DNA from: Cucumis sativus
Taxonomy: Eukaryota > Streptophyta > Magnoliopsida > Cucurbitales > Cucurbitaceae
Length of the DNA: 64,000 nt
Direction: 5' to 3'
Assembly (NCBI RefSeq): GCF_000004075.3
Contig: NC_026659.2
Span: forward strand, 1,798,001 to 1,862,000
The notes under the pieces were generated by a model that saw only the letters and a program-made list of their open reading frames with translations, had not been told where the DNA came from and ran no database searches. The position numbers were made by a program, and so were the translations under genes. Shown here one piece after another: positions 24,203-36,803 of this stretch. Numbering within the stretch: the stretch's first letter is position 1; every line of letters begins with the position of its first letter.

Positions 24203-24809
24203 TGGGCCTGAATATATATAATTATAAATGGACCCCACGGGTTCTGTCTGAATTATGGAAGACGCGTGACACGTGGGAATTAATTCCTTCGCCACGTAGC
24301 TGCTTCGCTGGTGGAATTTCTTCCAACCTAAGGTTTGAATTTCTTGGGGTTCAAAAGTTTTGATTTAGTTTCTCATTGTTATTATTAATTACATCTTTAT
24401 CCTTAAAACTTTCTAAACTAACTCTGCCAATTTATATCTAAATGGTTAATAGTTTTTTTGTAAAGAGATATTTTCAAATATAATATCAACATATAATAAA
24501 ATTGGTTTGTTTTACTATATCTTATAAATATTTTAGTTTATTTTACTATAATTATAATTAAAATTCAATAAAACCTTCATCTTTATAATAAGTTTAGTTT
24601 GCAAAAGTTTAAAGAATTTTGGGGAGAAAAGTAATAAAATTGAGTGAGAAATAACCGACTTGGAAATATTTTGATAATTTAAATTTGTGTAATAAATGGT
24701 TGGGTAAGGTTTTTCCTTTAATATATAATTTTATTTATTTATTTTATAGCCTAAAGCTAAGAGCCAATCAGATTCGGAGTTGGAGAGTGTGAACACGGAA
24801 TCTCACGTG
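24203..24809 (-). promoter_or_regulatory. GPX6-like promoter: TATA-like stretch, TGGGCC motif, G-box/ABRE sites
   Basis: Directly upstream of the ATG at 24179 lie TGGGCC (24203-24208) and an AT-rich TATA-like run (about 24211-24228). ACACGTGG with the CACGTG core is at 24270-24275, CCACGTAG is near 24292, and a second CACGTG is at 24804-24809. G-box/ABRE cores bind bZIP and bHLH factors and often give ABA, light or stress response. Activity is inferred. Confidence 0.5.
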
Positions 24810-26049
24810 CGGAAGCCGAAGCTTTTATTATTTCCACTATTTTTGACAAAGACTTTGGGATCCACTTTATTTTATAAATAATGAAAAGGACGATTTATTT
24901 GATAGTGTGAAAATTGCTTCAATTTCATTAGTTGATATCACTATTGTTATTGTTCTAGAAGTATGAATTTTCATATAAGGATAGATTAACAAATAATTGA
25001 AAAGAAACCATTAGTTTGCAATTGAGATTCTATTCTAATTCATCCAACATAAAATTGGATTACAAATTACTCAAATTGATATTAGATTTTTATTAAATTT
25101 AATTGAGAATAATGTCAATTATGATTGAGTTAAGCTTACCAGATTCAAATAAAATAAATATTTTTTTTGTAATAAACTATAGTAAAATTGGGGAATTGTG
25201 GCCAATGAAATGAAGATTCCTTTTTCATGTCTTTTAGAGAAAAGGAAACGAATATGAAAAGAATTTGATTGAATTAATAATTGGAAAATGCGTTCACATT
25301 GAGGGGAAAGCTTTAAAAAGTCATCCAATTTGTAGTTTCTGGAACCTTTTTCTATTTGTCATGGATGAGGTAATGACATCAACCCTCTTTTTTCCCTCTC
25401 TAACTTTTTTACTTATTTACTACTAAAGAAAATGGTAAAATATATAACATTCACATAGTATTTACACTTTTACAAAAAAAAAAAAACTCTTATTTTTAAT
25501 GTTTTATTTTATTAAAACTCTAATTTTTAAAATTTTATTTTATTTAAAAAAACGTTTGAATGAAAGTCGATAAATTGAAGAATGAGAGGAATTGGTTAGT
25601 GTCGTTTTGAAAAAAAAATTATAAATGAGTAACCTAACGACAAAAAAAATTCAAAATGTCTGTTATAACATGCTTAAACATTGGTGATTGGTTTTACTTA
25701 TTTAGTAACATTTTGGAACTAAAATAAATATTTTAAAAGAATTTTTTTTCCAAAAAAAAATACTTAACAGACCAAAATCGAGAACAGACCAAAATCGAGA
25801 TGTTAAAGAGTTTACAAACCAAATGAATAATCGTTGATGTGGTAAAATATTTTTTTACTAATCTAAACATTAATAGTCTCTTTTCTAAGTTAATTTTTAT
25901 TACTCTAGAAAAGATCAATATAAACATCTTAACAAGTTTGTTATATTAATTACAGTTTCAATTCCACTTTATCAATGAACATTAATTAAAGTTTTTGATT
26001 GATTTTTGTTTTTTGTTACAACTTATTGACGAACACTAATTAACATACA
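24810..26049. other. intergenic between GPX6-like start and HMA5-like stop
   Basis: AT-rich spacer with poly-A/T runs and no supportable gene. It holds distal upstream sequence of the GPX6-like gene and the 3' untranslated region of the HMA5-like gene. Confidence 0.6.
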
Positions 26050-29000
26050 TCATTCAACCACTATTCCATTCATTTGAATCTCAATTTCATCAAGCTTCTT
26101 GGGTCTTTTGTACTTCTTCAACATCAAAGAACTGCATACCACACTAACAGAAGAAGCTGCCATGGCAGCTCCAGCGATCCACGGTGGTAGCCGAAACCGA
26201 GTCGAAGGGAACAAGACGCCTGCTGCGATCGGTATGGCAAGAAGATTATAACCTAAAGCCCAAATGTAATTCAAACGAATTTTAGCAAAGGTTTTTCTTG
26301 AAAGATGAATGGCAGTTATAACATCTTGCAAGTCATTTTTCATTAGAACAATGTCTGCTGCCTCAATTGCAATGTCAGTGCCGGCTCCGATTGCCATCCC
26401 GACATCTGCTGCTACTAGAGCAGGTGAATCGTTGATCCCGTCTCCGACCATTGCCACTGTGTGTCCCGCCGTCTGATCATGTCAAAGCCAAAAGTTTAGT
26501 TTGTCATTTAGTTTTTGTAAAGAATGTTTTTTAGTTCCGGTTCTTGATCATAATGTACAATGTATGGGTTTAAACCTTATAGTAAATTTTCTAGTCACAT
26601 ATTGAGGTGTTTACTTTAATACATGTAGAACTATACAGCACATCAAGATGTCATGTCGAGTTTAGTGTAACTCTATATTAATTCATGGATACTGTATTTT
26701 AAGTCATTATTAGTTGGCTTAATGTCATCTGAGTTTAATAATCAATCTACTAGGATTCAAACAAGTTTTTTTGACTTTCAAATGTTGTAAAGGGAATTTA
26801 GATGGTCTATACCTGAAGATTCTTCACTTCTTCTGCTTTTTGTTGAGGCTTAGCCTCAGCAATGATTGTTTCAATTCCAACTTCTTTAGCAATGGAATTT
26901 GCAGTGCCCCAGTTGTCACCTGTTATCATGATGCTCTTCACTTCCATAGCCTTGAGAATGGAGATAACTTCTTTGGTACCCGGTTTCAACGGATCCGACA
27001 CTGTGACAACTCCTGACACCATTCGATCTATCGCCACTAAGACCGCAGTTTGCGCCATACCTTCGGCATCTACAAGGAACATTTCCACTTCCCTTGGGAT
27101 TTCGATGTCATTGTTCATCATCAAGCTCTTGTTTCCAACTATTATTTTCTTGTTTTTTACTATGGCTTCTACTCCATGGCCAGGAATGGATATGAATTCT
27201 TGAGCTTCTGGCCAAAGGGGATTTTGTTCTTTCTTGAATTGTTTGGCATATTCAACAATGGCCTTGGCTACTGGGTGCTCACTGTTAACCTGATAAAGAG
27301 ACAAAAGACCAGAGCATTTAAGTTACAAAATTCCCTCTCGAAAAGTTCGAAACAGTTTTTGATGACTAAAAACAAACCTCGGTTGCTGCAGTGAGTTCAA
27401 GTAGTTCTTCAAGTACTGTAGTGTTCATAAGTTTTACATTTACAACCACTGGCTTTCCAATTGTTAGAGTTCCTGTCTTATCAAACACAATGCAACTCAC
27501 CTGAAAGTCATGAGTAGACCAAAAGTATTATAAGATAGCGAATGTATTTTCGACAACAGCTTGTATATTATTTCCACGAAATAATCGCACGGTTTCAGCT
27601 TGTGCGTGTTGTAAAAGCTTGATAGAAAAGGAATGAAAGCAGATGTCAATGAGTTTATACCTTATGAGCAAATTCTAATGCTCGACCTCCTTTTATTAGT
27701 ACACCTTGAGATGCACCTACGCCGGTACCGACCATCATGGCAGTCGGGGTGGCAAGGCCGAGAGCACAAGGGCAAGCTATGACCATAACAGAAATCCCAA
27801 ATTGGAGAGCCAACTCGAAACTGTCCATTGAAGAAGGCAACCATGATTTAGGATAGAGATGCAACTTTCCAGCCAAAAACCAAGCAATCCAGGTGAGAAA
27901 AGAAAGTAAAATTACCTGCAAAGAGGTATAAAAAGAACTATTGTGATCAATGGTAAGCATAAAAATGAACAGAAACCTAAAAAGCAGTAGAAAGATCGGT
28001 TTCGTAGTACTTACCAAAGGCACAAAATATTTAGAGATATGGTCAGCAAATTTTTGAATAGGAGCTTTTGCCAATTGAGATGATTCGACGAGTCGAACGA
28101 TTTGCGATAAAGAACTCTCTGATCCAACATGAGTTGCCTTTATATGCAATACCCCATTTTCATTCACAGTTCCTCCTATCACCTTATCCCCCGTCCTTTT
28201 CGTTACTGGTTTCGCTTCTCCTGTGATCATACTCTCGTTAACATGGCTTTCTCCCCATACGACAAGACCATCAGAAGCTACTCTAGCACCTGGTGTAATC
28301 TTAATAACATCATTCTTTTGGATCAACTCACTACTGATTTCCGCTTCATTGATCACATTTCCATGAAGATCTAAAGTCAAGAGTGTTGCCGTCTCGGGAG
28401 CCAAGTGTTTAAGCTTGGCAATAGCATCAGAGGTCTTTCCTTTTGCTAAAACCTCCAAATACTTACCAAGTAGAATGAATGTAATTAACATTGAACTGGT
28501 TTCAAAGAAATCAGTACCATTGAAAGTAGGAGACGTAGCTGCTCTTAACACTATATAAACAGAATAGAAATAAGCTGCATTTGTTCCTAAAGTAACCAAT
28601 ACATCCATGTTGGCAGAACCTCGACGCAATGCTTTGTACGATCCAAAGTAGAATCTCGAACCTACGACGAACTGCACCGGAGTTGATAAATTCCATCTGA
28701 TAATATGTCCGACGTTCATCATATTGACAACTTTGATATCTAAAGTCTGTTTGATTCCAGGTATATACATGAAAACCATAGAAGTTAAGAAAACAGGTAT
28801 AGAAAGAGCAGAGCTCCATATAAGGTATTTATAATGTTGTTTAATTTCTTTCTGCTTACGAGTTTCTCGTTCCGTATCTTCGGGATATATCGTCACTTTG
28901 AAATGCTCAGATTTGATAGACTCAAGTATTTCAATGAAAGTTCTAGGTCCTATTATATCAGGCCTATATGATATAGTAACTTTGCTTAATGTCGTATCGA

Positions 29001-31404
29001 TATTGACATCGTCAATTCCCAGGACCAATTCGAGGGACTCTTTAACTTTTGTTGTTGAGTTTTCATTGTGCATACCATCAATCTTAAGGTCAATCTTGGT
29101 AACGTGTTCCCCAATGGTGATAGGTAATGCTTCAAATCCAATGTCTTGTATGGCTATAATGAACTGATTGCAATTAACAACCTTTGGATCATAATGAACT
29201 TCTGCTTCCTCATTCAACAAAGCAATGTGAGCCTTTTGTACTCCATACATTGCTTCCAAAACTGATTCTACCATGGAAGAGCAAGAATTGCAGCCCATTC
29301 CATTTACTCGGATTCGACATACTTCTCTCGATCGATGATCAGTCCCGTCCTTTGATATTGTAGCTTGAAATCCAGCATTTTCAATTGCTTGAAGTATTGT
29401 CTCTACCTATAACAAAAAAAAAGTGTCAAATTAGGAACTATTTAGTTATCTCAACAAGAACATATAGAGAAGGATATTGCTCACTTTTTATTTATTTGAT
29501 AATAATAACATGGGAAGAAACACAATATCAAAAGCATTTCAAAAGTACTTTCTGGTTTCTAGCAGAGTCTGATAAAGGCTGAATAGGGTATGTTTAATGC
29601 TACTTGAAATTTTGTATTATATATGAAAATGCTATTATTATTTTTTAAAAGATAGTGTTTGTGTGTTTGTTTCATGAGATTAACATTATAAATCTCATAT
29701 ATTTAAGATATATTATTACTAAAATGATCGAAGTGAATTTAAAAATTAAATACATCTTTTTAGAAAAAGATAATTAATAGTTGATTGGTAACAAATAGGC
29801 TCATAAATAATTAATTATAATGATCAAAACCGAATCCTTATAATAAGTAATAATAATGATAGTTGATTGATGGAATATATTATTAATTCAGAAATTATTT
29901 TTCAAAAGTAATTGCATCCATTTATTTTAAGTTAAAATACAATTTTATGGACAAAATTTATTCAACTAAAAATATTTACTATTATGGATAGATATCGGTA
30001 AAGTTTATCTATGTTTATTATTAATATAATCTACAATTTTGCTATATTTTATAAATATTCTTATTTATTATATTTGAATCTAAAACTTCTTAGTCCTTAA
30101 ATACACATTAATGTTAATTGAGTTGAGTTTTTGTTGACAATAATAGGTTAAGGTAGTATTTTTTATGGTAAAAAATGATAAAATAGACAAATTATTTTAT
30201 TACTTATAAATAGTTTATATTTTTTATTATTCTCTAAAAAACCTCCTCTTTCTTTTCATCTATCTACTCTACCTTCTCTTGTTTTCCGGATAATAGCCCA
30301 TTGGTTAAAATTAAAATAACCGATTTAAAATCTCAAGTGCAAAATAGGAAGGCAAAAATTCATTTCAATAATTTTTTCTTATAAAACAAGTTTAAAGATT
30401 TTATTGTTTTTTAATGTGAATTACCACTAATTTTGACAACATTTTATTGCTGAATATTATTATACCACATTAATTAAATATAAAGATGGATAAAATACAT
30501 CTTCATCTAATTTCAACTTTTAAACTTGTTTCCTTTTACACAGCTTTGTTTTGCTCTCACATAAAATTTTGACAATATAATATCAATTGATCATATGTAT
30601 ATTGCATGAGAAATTTTGTTTAGCTATTAAAAATTATACCGACTCTACGTGACAAAATCAATATATTATTTAATGACGTGTCAAATAATCAATTAAGCGG
30701 TATGTAGTACTATAAATTTTAACTATAGTACATAGATGCATTAAATCGACTTGTAATAATCAAGCTAAAAAGACAATGATAAATAATTACTCGCCTTTTT
30801 TTTATCAACCAAACTAAATTTCTAATGTAAAAAAAACGAGAGGTTAATTAAATAGAAATTTAATATTTTCTAAAAAACTAAAAAGTATAGTATAGTAGAA
30901 AGTGGCCCACCACTAGCGATGGTAGTGTTTAAAGAGAAGTAAAAAGGATGAATTGAATTGGCTCTTGAGAAGTAAGTTGAGCCAAATTGAGTGCCCGAAG
31001 CCATTGAAAGCCTTTGATTTGATGTTTTTGTTAAGAAAATCTCTCGTTTCAACCCAAGTGACGAAAATCAACCAAAAAACTCTGCAGTAATATCTAATCT
31101 AAAACCAAAAATGGATTAGGAATTTATAATTAGAAACAGTACTGAGGCTTACGTCGGTGAGATTGGGAAGATAGAGGATTTGAGCCCTATCGTTCAAGAA
31201 GTCGACGGCAGCATCGAGAATGCCTGGAAGGTGTTTGATGGAATTCTCAACAGAAACAGCACATGCAGAGCAACTCATGCCGCTAACGCATACCACCGCC
31301 TTCGCCGCCGTCGTGGCCTCGTCGTCGTTAATAGCCGTCGCATTTTTCGTAATCTCCTCTGTTGCCGCCGCCGTCGATCGGTTCCACCGCGGTAACTTCA
31401 ACAT
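26050..31404 (-). CDS. HMA5: P1B-type copper-transporting ATPase, HMA5-like
   Basis: Six exons on the minus strand: 31404-31153, 29406-28015, 27915-27661, 27500-27378, 27289-26813 and 26472-26050, giving 973 residues (about 995 in Arabidopsis HMA5). Heavy-metal domains: CSAC at residues 45-48 (GMSCSAC), CNSC at 123-126 (GMGCNSC) and a third degenerate domain with no CxxC (GMHNENS). ATPase motifs follow in order: MITGEA in the actuator domain, the CPC metal site in TM6 (about 596-598), DKTGT with the phosphorylated Asp, [14 protein letters not shown], and the TM7/TM8 residues YNLLAIP and MAASSVSVV. Family knowledge: P1B-1 pumps export Cu(I); HMA5 acts in root copper detoxification and xylem loading. 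Intron 1 (31152-29407, 1.7 kb) separates the first metal-binding domain from the rest. All catalytic residues are intact. The neighbouring GPX8-like gene matches the Arabidopsis order. Confidence 0.95.
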
Positions 31405-34400
31405 TCTGATCGGAATTGCGGCGGAGTTTTGGTCGAACAGAAAAATGGTGAAAGTTGAAGCTTTCTTTTATAGTAGGAAATGCCCATAGTACATCTTTTA
31501 TAGTTCATGATATATAATTAAGTTATTATACTTTGTACTTTATAATAATTTAGTTTATAAGGTAGAAATTAAATATAAAATTTAATGAAATTTTTACATA
31601 AATAAATCAATAAACTTGTTAGAGTTTCAATACTTTATAAAATATAGAGATTTACACCATAAAATAATAAAGTTTGACAACTAATTTCAATATAGTTTTG
31701 AGAGTGTGTTCTCTCTTGTTATTTTTAATCACATGAAAAAGTGGTTTAGTAGTGGAGTTCTAGTGGGCACTTTCTTTTTATATTTTTCTAAATGGAGGAT
31801 GGGAATAATATATCATATAACTTTGATCATGATATCTCTTTCTTTCAATGGTGAAAGTTACTATGTCAAATTTGATTCAAGAAGAAAATCAAGACCAAAT
31901 CAATCCAACCCATGGTTAGGTTAAATTGTATTCATCATTTAATTAAGAGAAAAGTTTAACCCTTTTTCTTCACTTTGAGCATTTTTTTTAAGAGTAGTTT
32001 TAATTAAAGCACTTATGTGTTGGCTTAAACTCTTACGAAAATTACAATTTTAAATATTGAACTTCTTAGAATTTCAATTGGAATCATTATATATATATTC
32101 AATTGGAGTAAAAAAGATACTCATTATCGAAAAATAACTTCTAAAATAAATGCATGTTTCTAGCACTTTTCCAAATTATTAGAATAAATATTGAAATATT
32201 ATTTTGGTTCTTTATATATATATTATGCATGTGGTTATAGGACCATATGATCAACTCTATTAAATAATAATTAATGGTTTATATAGACTGAAATTAAATT
32301 ATTTTTTTCATAACAATCTCTATTTGGTGGTTTATTAAATTAAAATTAACATTGCATTGATTGTCTATATTTATTATCTAAATATAATATAGATATTATC
32401 TTTAAAAAAAAACCCAACAAATTGGATATAGCTATCTTGAAGAGTTTCTTCGAATTGGGGTGAAATGGATGTTGAAGTCATTGTAAAAAGCTCCAATAGG
32501 GTTTCTTTTTCTTCAGCTCCTATTTGTCACTTTTGTAGGTTTATCTTATGTTATACGTATTTATGATTTGCTGTTAAGTCGAAAAATTCATTTGAATTGA
32601 TTAGGTCCACTTTTAGCTCTCGTATATTGTTAGGGTTGAGATGGGTCGTTCCATAGTTTGTATGAATGATGTATATTAGTGAATTTTAAAATTTTTGAGA
32701 TATTAATATCATTCGAGAATGCAAAGTTTGTTTCTATCTCAAATAATCAATACTAAGATTTATTTCTTAAAATGTAAATTTATCGTACTAAGATTTACGA
32801 AAAAAGAAAGTTCGAAATTACTTCAAAAGTAGTTTATAACAAAACATACTGTTCTAAGTATTTTTAATTAGGCTTGTTTGACCGAAATGATTTCTTATTA
32901 TTTACTTTTAATCAAATTTTAAAAAAATTTAAAAAAAATTCTATAATTTTTTTAGGATATATCTAATTGATCCAATTACAATTAGGTATATGACAAATCA
33001 AATGAATCATACAAGAAAATCATGTACCAAAAGATTATTCTAAATAAAATGCATGAAACTAAACTACAATTCTTGAACTAACTTAAGCATCAGAGTCATT
33101 TTTCTTTGTCCGACAGATTTTCTCTTCTTCAAATTATAAATTCAACACATAGTGTACATGAGAATCATGTACGTTTTTTTGGTCAAAATTTGACGTTGAC
33201 ACATGCATGCTTGCATGCATACGCAATCTAATTTCTATCATTCGTAGAAAATTATTGTTTTAATAAACAAAATATAAATTAAAAAAGAAAATGCAACCAA
33301 ATATTTTCTTTTTGTCCTTTGATGTCTCGTCTCATATCAAACATTTGGACTAGAATTGGGAATTCAAATTTGACAATTAATCAAAGGCCTCTGGCATTGT
33401 CATACCTATTAAATAGCATAACATAAATGTGATGATGTGAAATTAGATGGTATTATTGACCTAATTAATTTTGATTAAAATTATTTGACTATAATTAATT
33501 TAAAAGCTTAGGGGTTAAATTAGCTAATTCAGTCACACTGTATATAATATTAACCGTTCAATTAGGTATATAATGTCAATAATGGGACGTTTTTAATAGT
33601 ATCAATAATAAGTAACAATAGCTTTAAATAACTCTTTTGGCTCTACCTCTACTCTATAGTAATTTGTGGTGTATCCACCTACCTACTTGTTCCAATAAGC
33701 CATAATGGTGACAAATTTGAAATTAGGTATTCTTCTCGATATCTTAAGTTATATGATTTAATACTCATTTTAAGAAAAAATAGGTTAAAAGACTAATTTT
33801 TGTTAAACTAAACATTACTTAGTCTCTCAATTTTAGTTAATTTAGTCCATAACATAAAAGTAATTTTGGTCCCTTCTTTTTATGATTTATACGATAGAAA
33901 TTGAATTATAAGCAAATTGTTATCGAGGATTGACTCATTAAAAAAAAGTTCATCATAAAAGGTTTCAATATAATCAGCCTTTAATTGGCTAATCCAAAAT
34001 TGCATTTTGGTTCATAGCTTATGACTTCTAATTAATGATTATTTAACAAACTTTTGAGCAAATTGCTCTAATAAGCTTATTGGAAATGTGGGGTTATGTT
34101 GGAAAGAGAGGTAGTGGCCCATGATCTATATATATTATATGCTCCATTTTAAATCATGACCATGGTGTAAAATGACTCTTTTTGTCAAGTTTGTTTTTAT
34201 TATGTTTTCAATAGAACTATGTGATGTTGATATTTTTTATATATGATTAGAAATAGATCGTTTTTATTGGATTCTTTCACGTTCGTGGTATTGTATAGGA
34301 GAAGAATTATATTTGGTCAGATATGTTACCATTTCTTAATAAGATATGTTATCTCTCTTTTTTAATATGTATTTTTCTTATAATAGAACATTATAAGATT

Positions 34401-35194
34401 CGAGGTAAGAATCCAAATCTGGAAAAAGAAATTTTGTTTTTGTTTACACTTCTTTTAATTGATAGTTTTAAATTATTTCATTAACTTATCATTGATGGAT
34501 GCTTCAAACTTTCAATTATATAATTTAATGTTTTGATATTTTATATCAATTGAGTTATATTCACTTTTAACTAGTCTATATTTTTATTTATTTATTTAGA
34601 TAAGGTTAAACGATTTTAAATTTTTACCAACAAAAATACATTAATCAAGTTTAGAATTTACTTTATTTATTAATTTAAATAATTTTTCAATAAATATTCA
34701 TGGCATCAAACAATTTATCTCTTTTTCTACCAAAGTTTTCATAAAATCGAGATTTTCACATTGATTAATGTTAACATTATTTTTAAATATAAAATTTTAC
34801 TTTGTATAGGTAATAGTCTAATAAAGCATGATAGATTCGTATAGATATATGATTAGTGTTATTACTAAAGTGATATATAGATATCTAGTTGAATTCATTG
34901 TGATCTACCATTTAAATTAATATTTTAGAAAACCACGATGAAACTTATATGCCCATGCATGTATATATGGATTATTGTTTTTATTGTTTTATGGTTAGAC
35001 AAATATAGTAAATATATATTGTGATAAACTTAATTATAAAGGAATTAGGCAATTAGGTTTTAAACAATTCACAAAATATATTAGTTTTATATTAAGTCAC
35101 TTCCCCCACCTTTAACCTTTCCAAAATCGAAGATTTCAAATATCAGTATTAGCTCGAATTTGTGAAGAATTTTTTTTATAAAAAAAATTAGTTG

Positions 35195-35370
35195 TAAATT
35201 TAGCAATTAAATTCAAAATAATTGAATATATAGTAATACTTTAAAAAATTTACAAATATAGAAACAACGATAAAAGTTTATCACTAACAGACTATGTTGT
35301 AAATATTAGTATCACTGATTGACCATACAAGTCTATAAGCTATAATTTTGTTATACTTGTAAAAAGAATT
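35195..35370. repeat. AT-rich MITE-like repeat of a type common in cucurbits
   Basis: The stretch contains fragments such as AAAGTTTATCACTAACAGAC and TTGTTATACTTGTAAA. They match the style of the abundant 'tatcactgatagac...tttgctatatttgtaaat' repeats that I associate with melon and cucumber. A similar relic is near 29985-30070. Identification is from memory of pattern. Confidence 0.4.
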
Positions 35371-35833
35371 TAAACGTTGTTATATCCTTAATTATTATTT
35401 TTAAAATGGTCCTTAATTACCGTTACCCAAGAAAATATCACATTTGAACTGACATTAACATTTGTTTCATTTAAAATTTTGATTGACATATATATATATA
35501 CTCATACAATACTTTTACCCTTCTTGTTGATGGTGGTTCATTTTTCTTTTTGAAAAAAGAAATTTAATAGTGATTAATGAAAATAAAATAAAAAATTTCA
35601 ACCTTACTAAATAGATCATAAAAAGAAAGTATCGACTATACGAATAATAACGGTTGAGAGTTGTCCTTCAGTGAGTATTTAATCGAAAAAAGTTAAGGTA
35701 AAAAATGTATTTATTTACTTAAATAAATACTCATTGACAAACCGTTCTTTTCCATGTTTATATCGAAAAAAATTTGTTTAATTTTGATTATTCATCAATT
35801 TCATACTTCTAGTTTATAACCATAATGTTTAAG

Positions 35834-36386
35834 TAGGGGTGTAATTGAACCCATATTTTTGGGTTATATGAGTTGGCAACTCGAGTAGCCGAATTTAGTT
35901 TCCAACTCAATATGTAAAATATGGGTTGGGTTATCGGGTTATATTGTTTTTTTTTTTTCCTTTATACTTTCTAACGAAGAAGATGAGATCTGACGACGAC
36001 AGGTAAAGAAGATTGAAGAGGGAGAGGAGACGACGAAGATGGGATCTAATGATGGAGACGACCGAAGAGGGAGAGAGGAGACGGGTGAAGAAGACCGAAG
36101 ACTAAGGTGAGAATAAGACAAAAGAGAAAAATCAAAGAGGGAGGCTATGAGTGGCGCGCGAGCAGGAAAACCTTGACCTAATTATTTTATTAAATAATAT
36201 ATATAATATTAATTCAGGTTGAGTTTGGTTGGGTTGAACCAAAATTTTCAACCCTCCAACCTAATCCGAAAAAATTCAATTTTTTTATCCAACCCAACTC
36301 ACATTTTAACCTGATCCAACTTAATCGTTATAATATGAGTTCGGTAGTACATGTTATTCGGATTAAACTCGTATTCTTACACCCTA
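35834..36386. mobile_element. non-autonomous hAT-like MITE/foldback element
   Basis: The left end reads TAGGGGTGTAATTGAAC (35834) and the right end, read on the other strand, TAGGGTGTAAGAATAC, giving imperfect terminal inverted repeats of about 12 bases. Internal arms are also complementary (TAAAATATGGGTTGGGTT near 35917 against CCAACCCAACTCACATTTTA near 36286). The middle is a GA-rich low-complexity stretch. TAGGGGTG-type ends are typical of hAT elements. I could not find a clean 8-base target duplication. Confidence 0.55.
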
Positions 36387-36666
36387 AAGTTTATGGTATG
36401 TTTTAGTTAACTACCCTTCAATATTGACAAATATACATCGGTCAGAACGATTTATTATTATATATATATTAGTTATTAGCTGATTATTATTATATTTATA
36501 TGTCACATACTAAATATATATAGTTAGTACTTTAATATATATTTATAACTTATATATCAACATTAAAAATCTTAATCCCACAATAAAAGAAAATGCATTT
36601 TCACATATTTTATCCTTGATATCATTATATTTGCTATCTTTTATCTCCAAATTGTCATTTAGGGAT

Positions 36667-36785
36667 TGGGCCTAAAATTGATTATAATAAGATTTGGCCC
36701 AAAACTAAATCCAATAGTCCAGGAGCCCATATAAAAACGCGAAAAAAGAAAATGCTTCAATGTTTCTAAAACACTAAAACCCTAA
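36667..36785 (+). promoter_or_regulatory. promoter of L1-domain gene: TGGGCC, GGCCCA, TATA, telo-box
   Basis: TGGGCC is at 36667-36672 and GGCCCA at 36696-36701. A TATATAAAA-like box lies at about 36729-36738, and the telo-box AAACCCTAA (36777-36785) ends 18 bases before the ATG at 36804. Site II plus telo-box is the known promoter signature of plant ribosomal-protein and ribosome-biogenesis genes. Confidence 0.7.
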
Positions 36786-36803
36786 AATCTCTAAAATCTC
36801 TCT

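Larger units (their letters stand above)
31405..36660. other. gene-poor, repeat-rich spacer
   Basis: About 5.3 kb of very AT-rich DNA with no credible coding sequence. It holds MITE-like segments (about 35195-35370 and 35834-36386), AT microsatellites and an RY-type palindrome (33203-33220). Confidence 0.65.
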
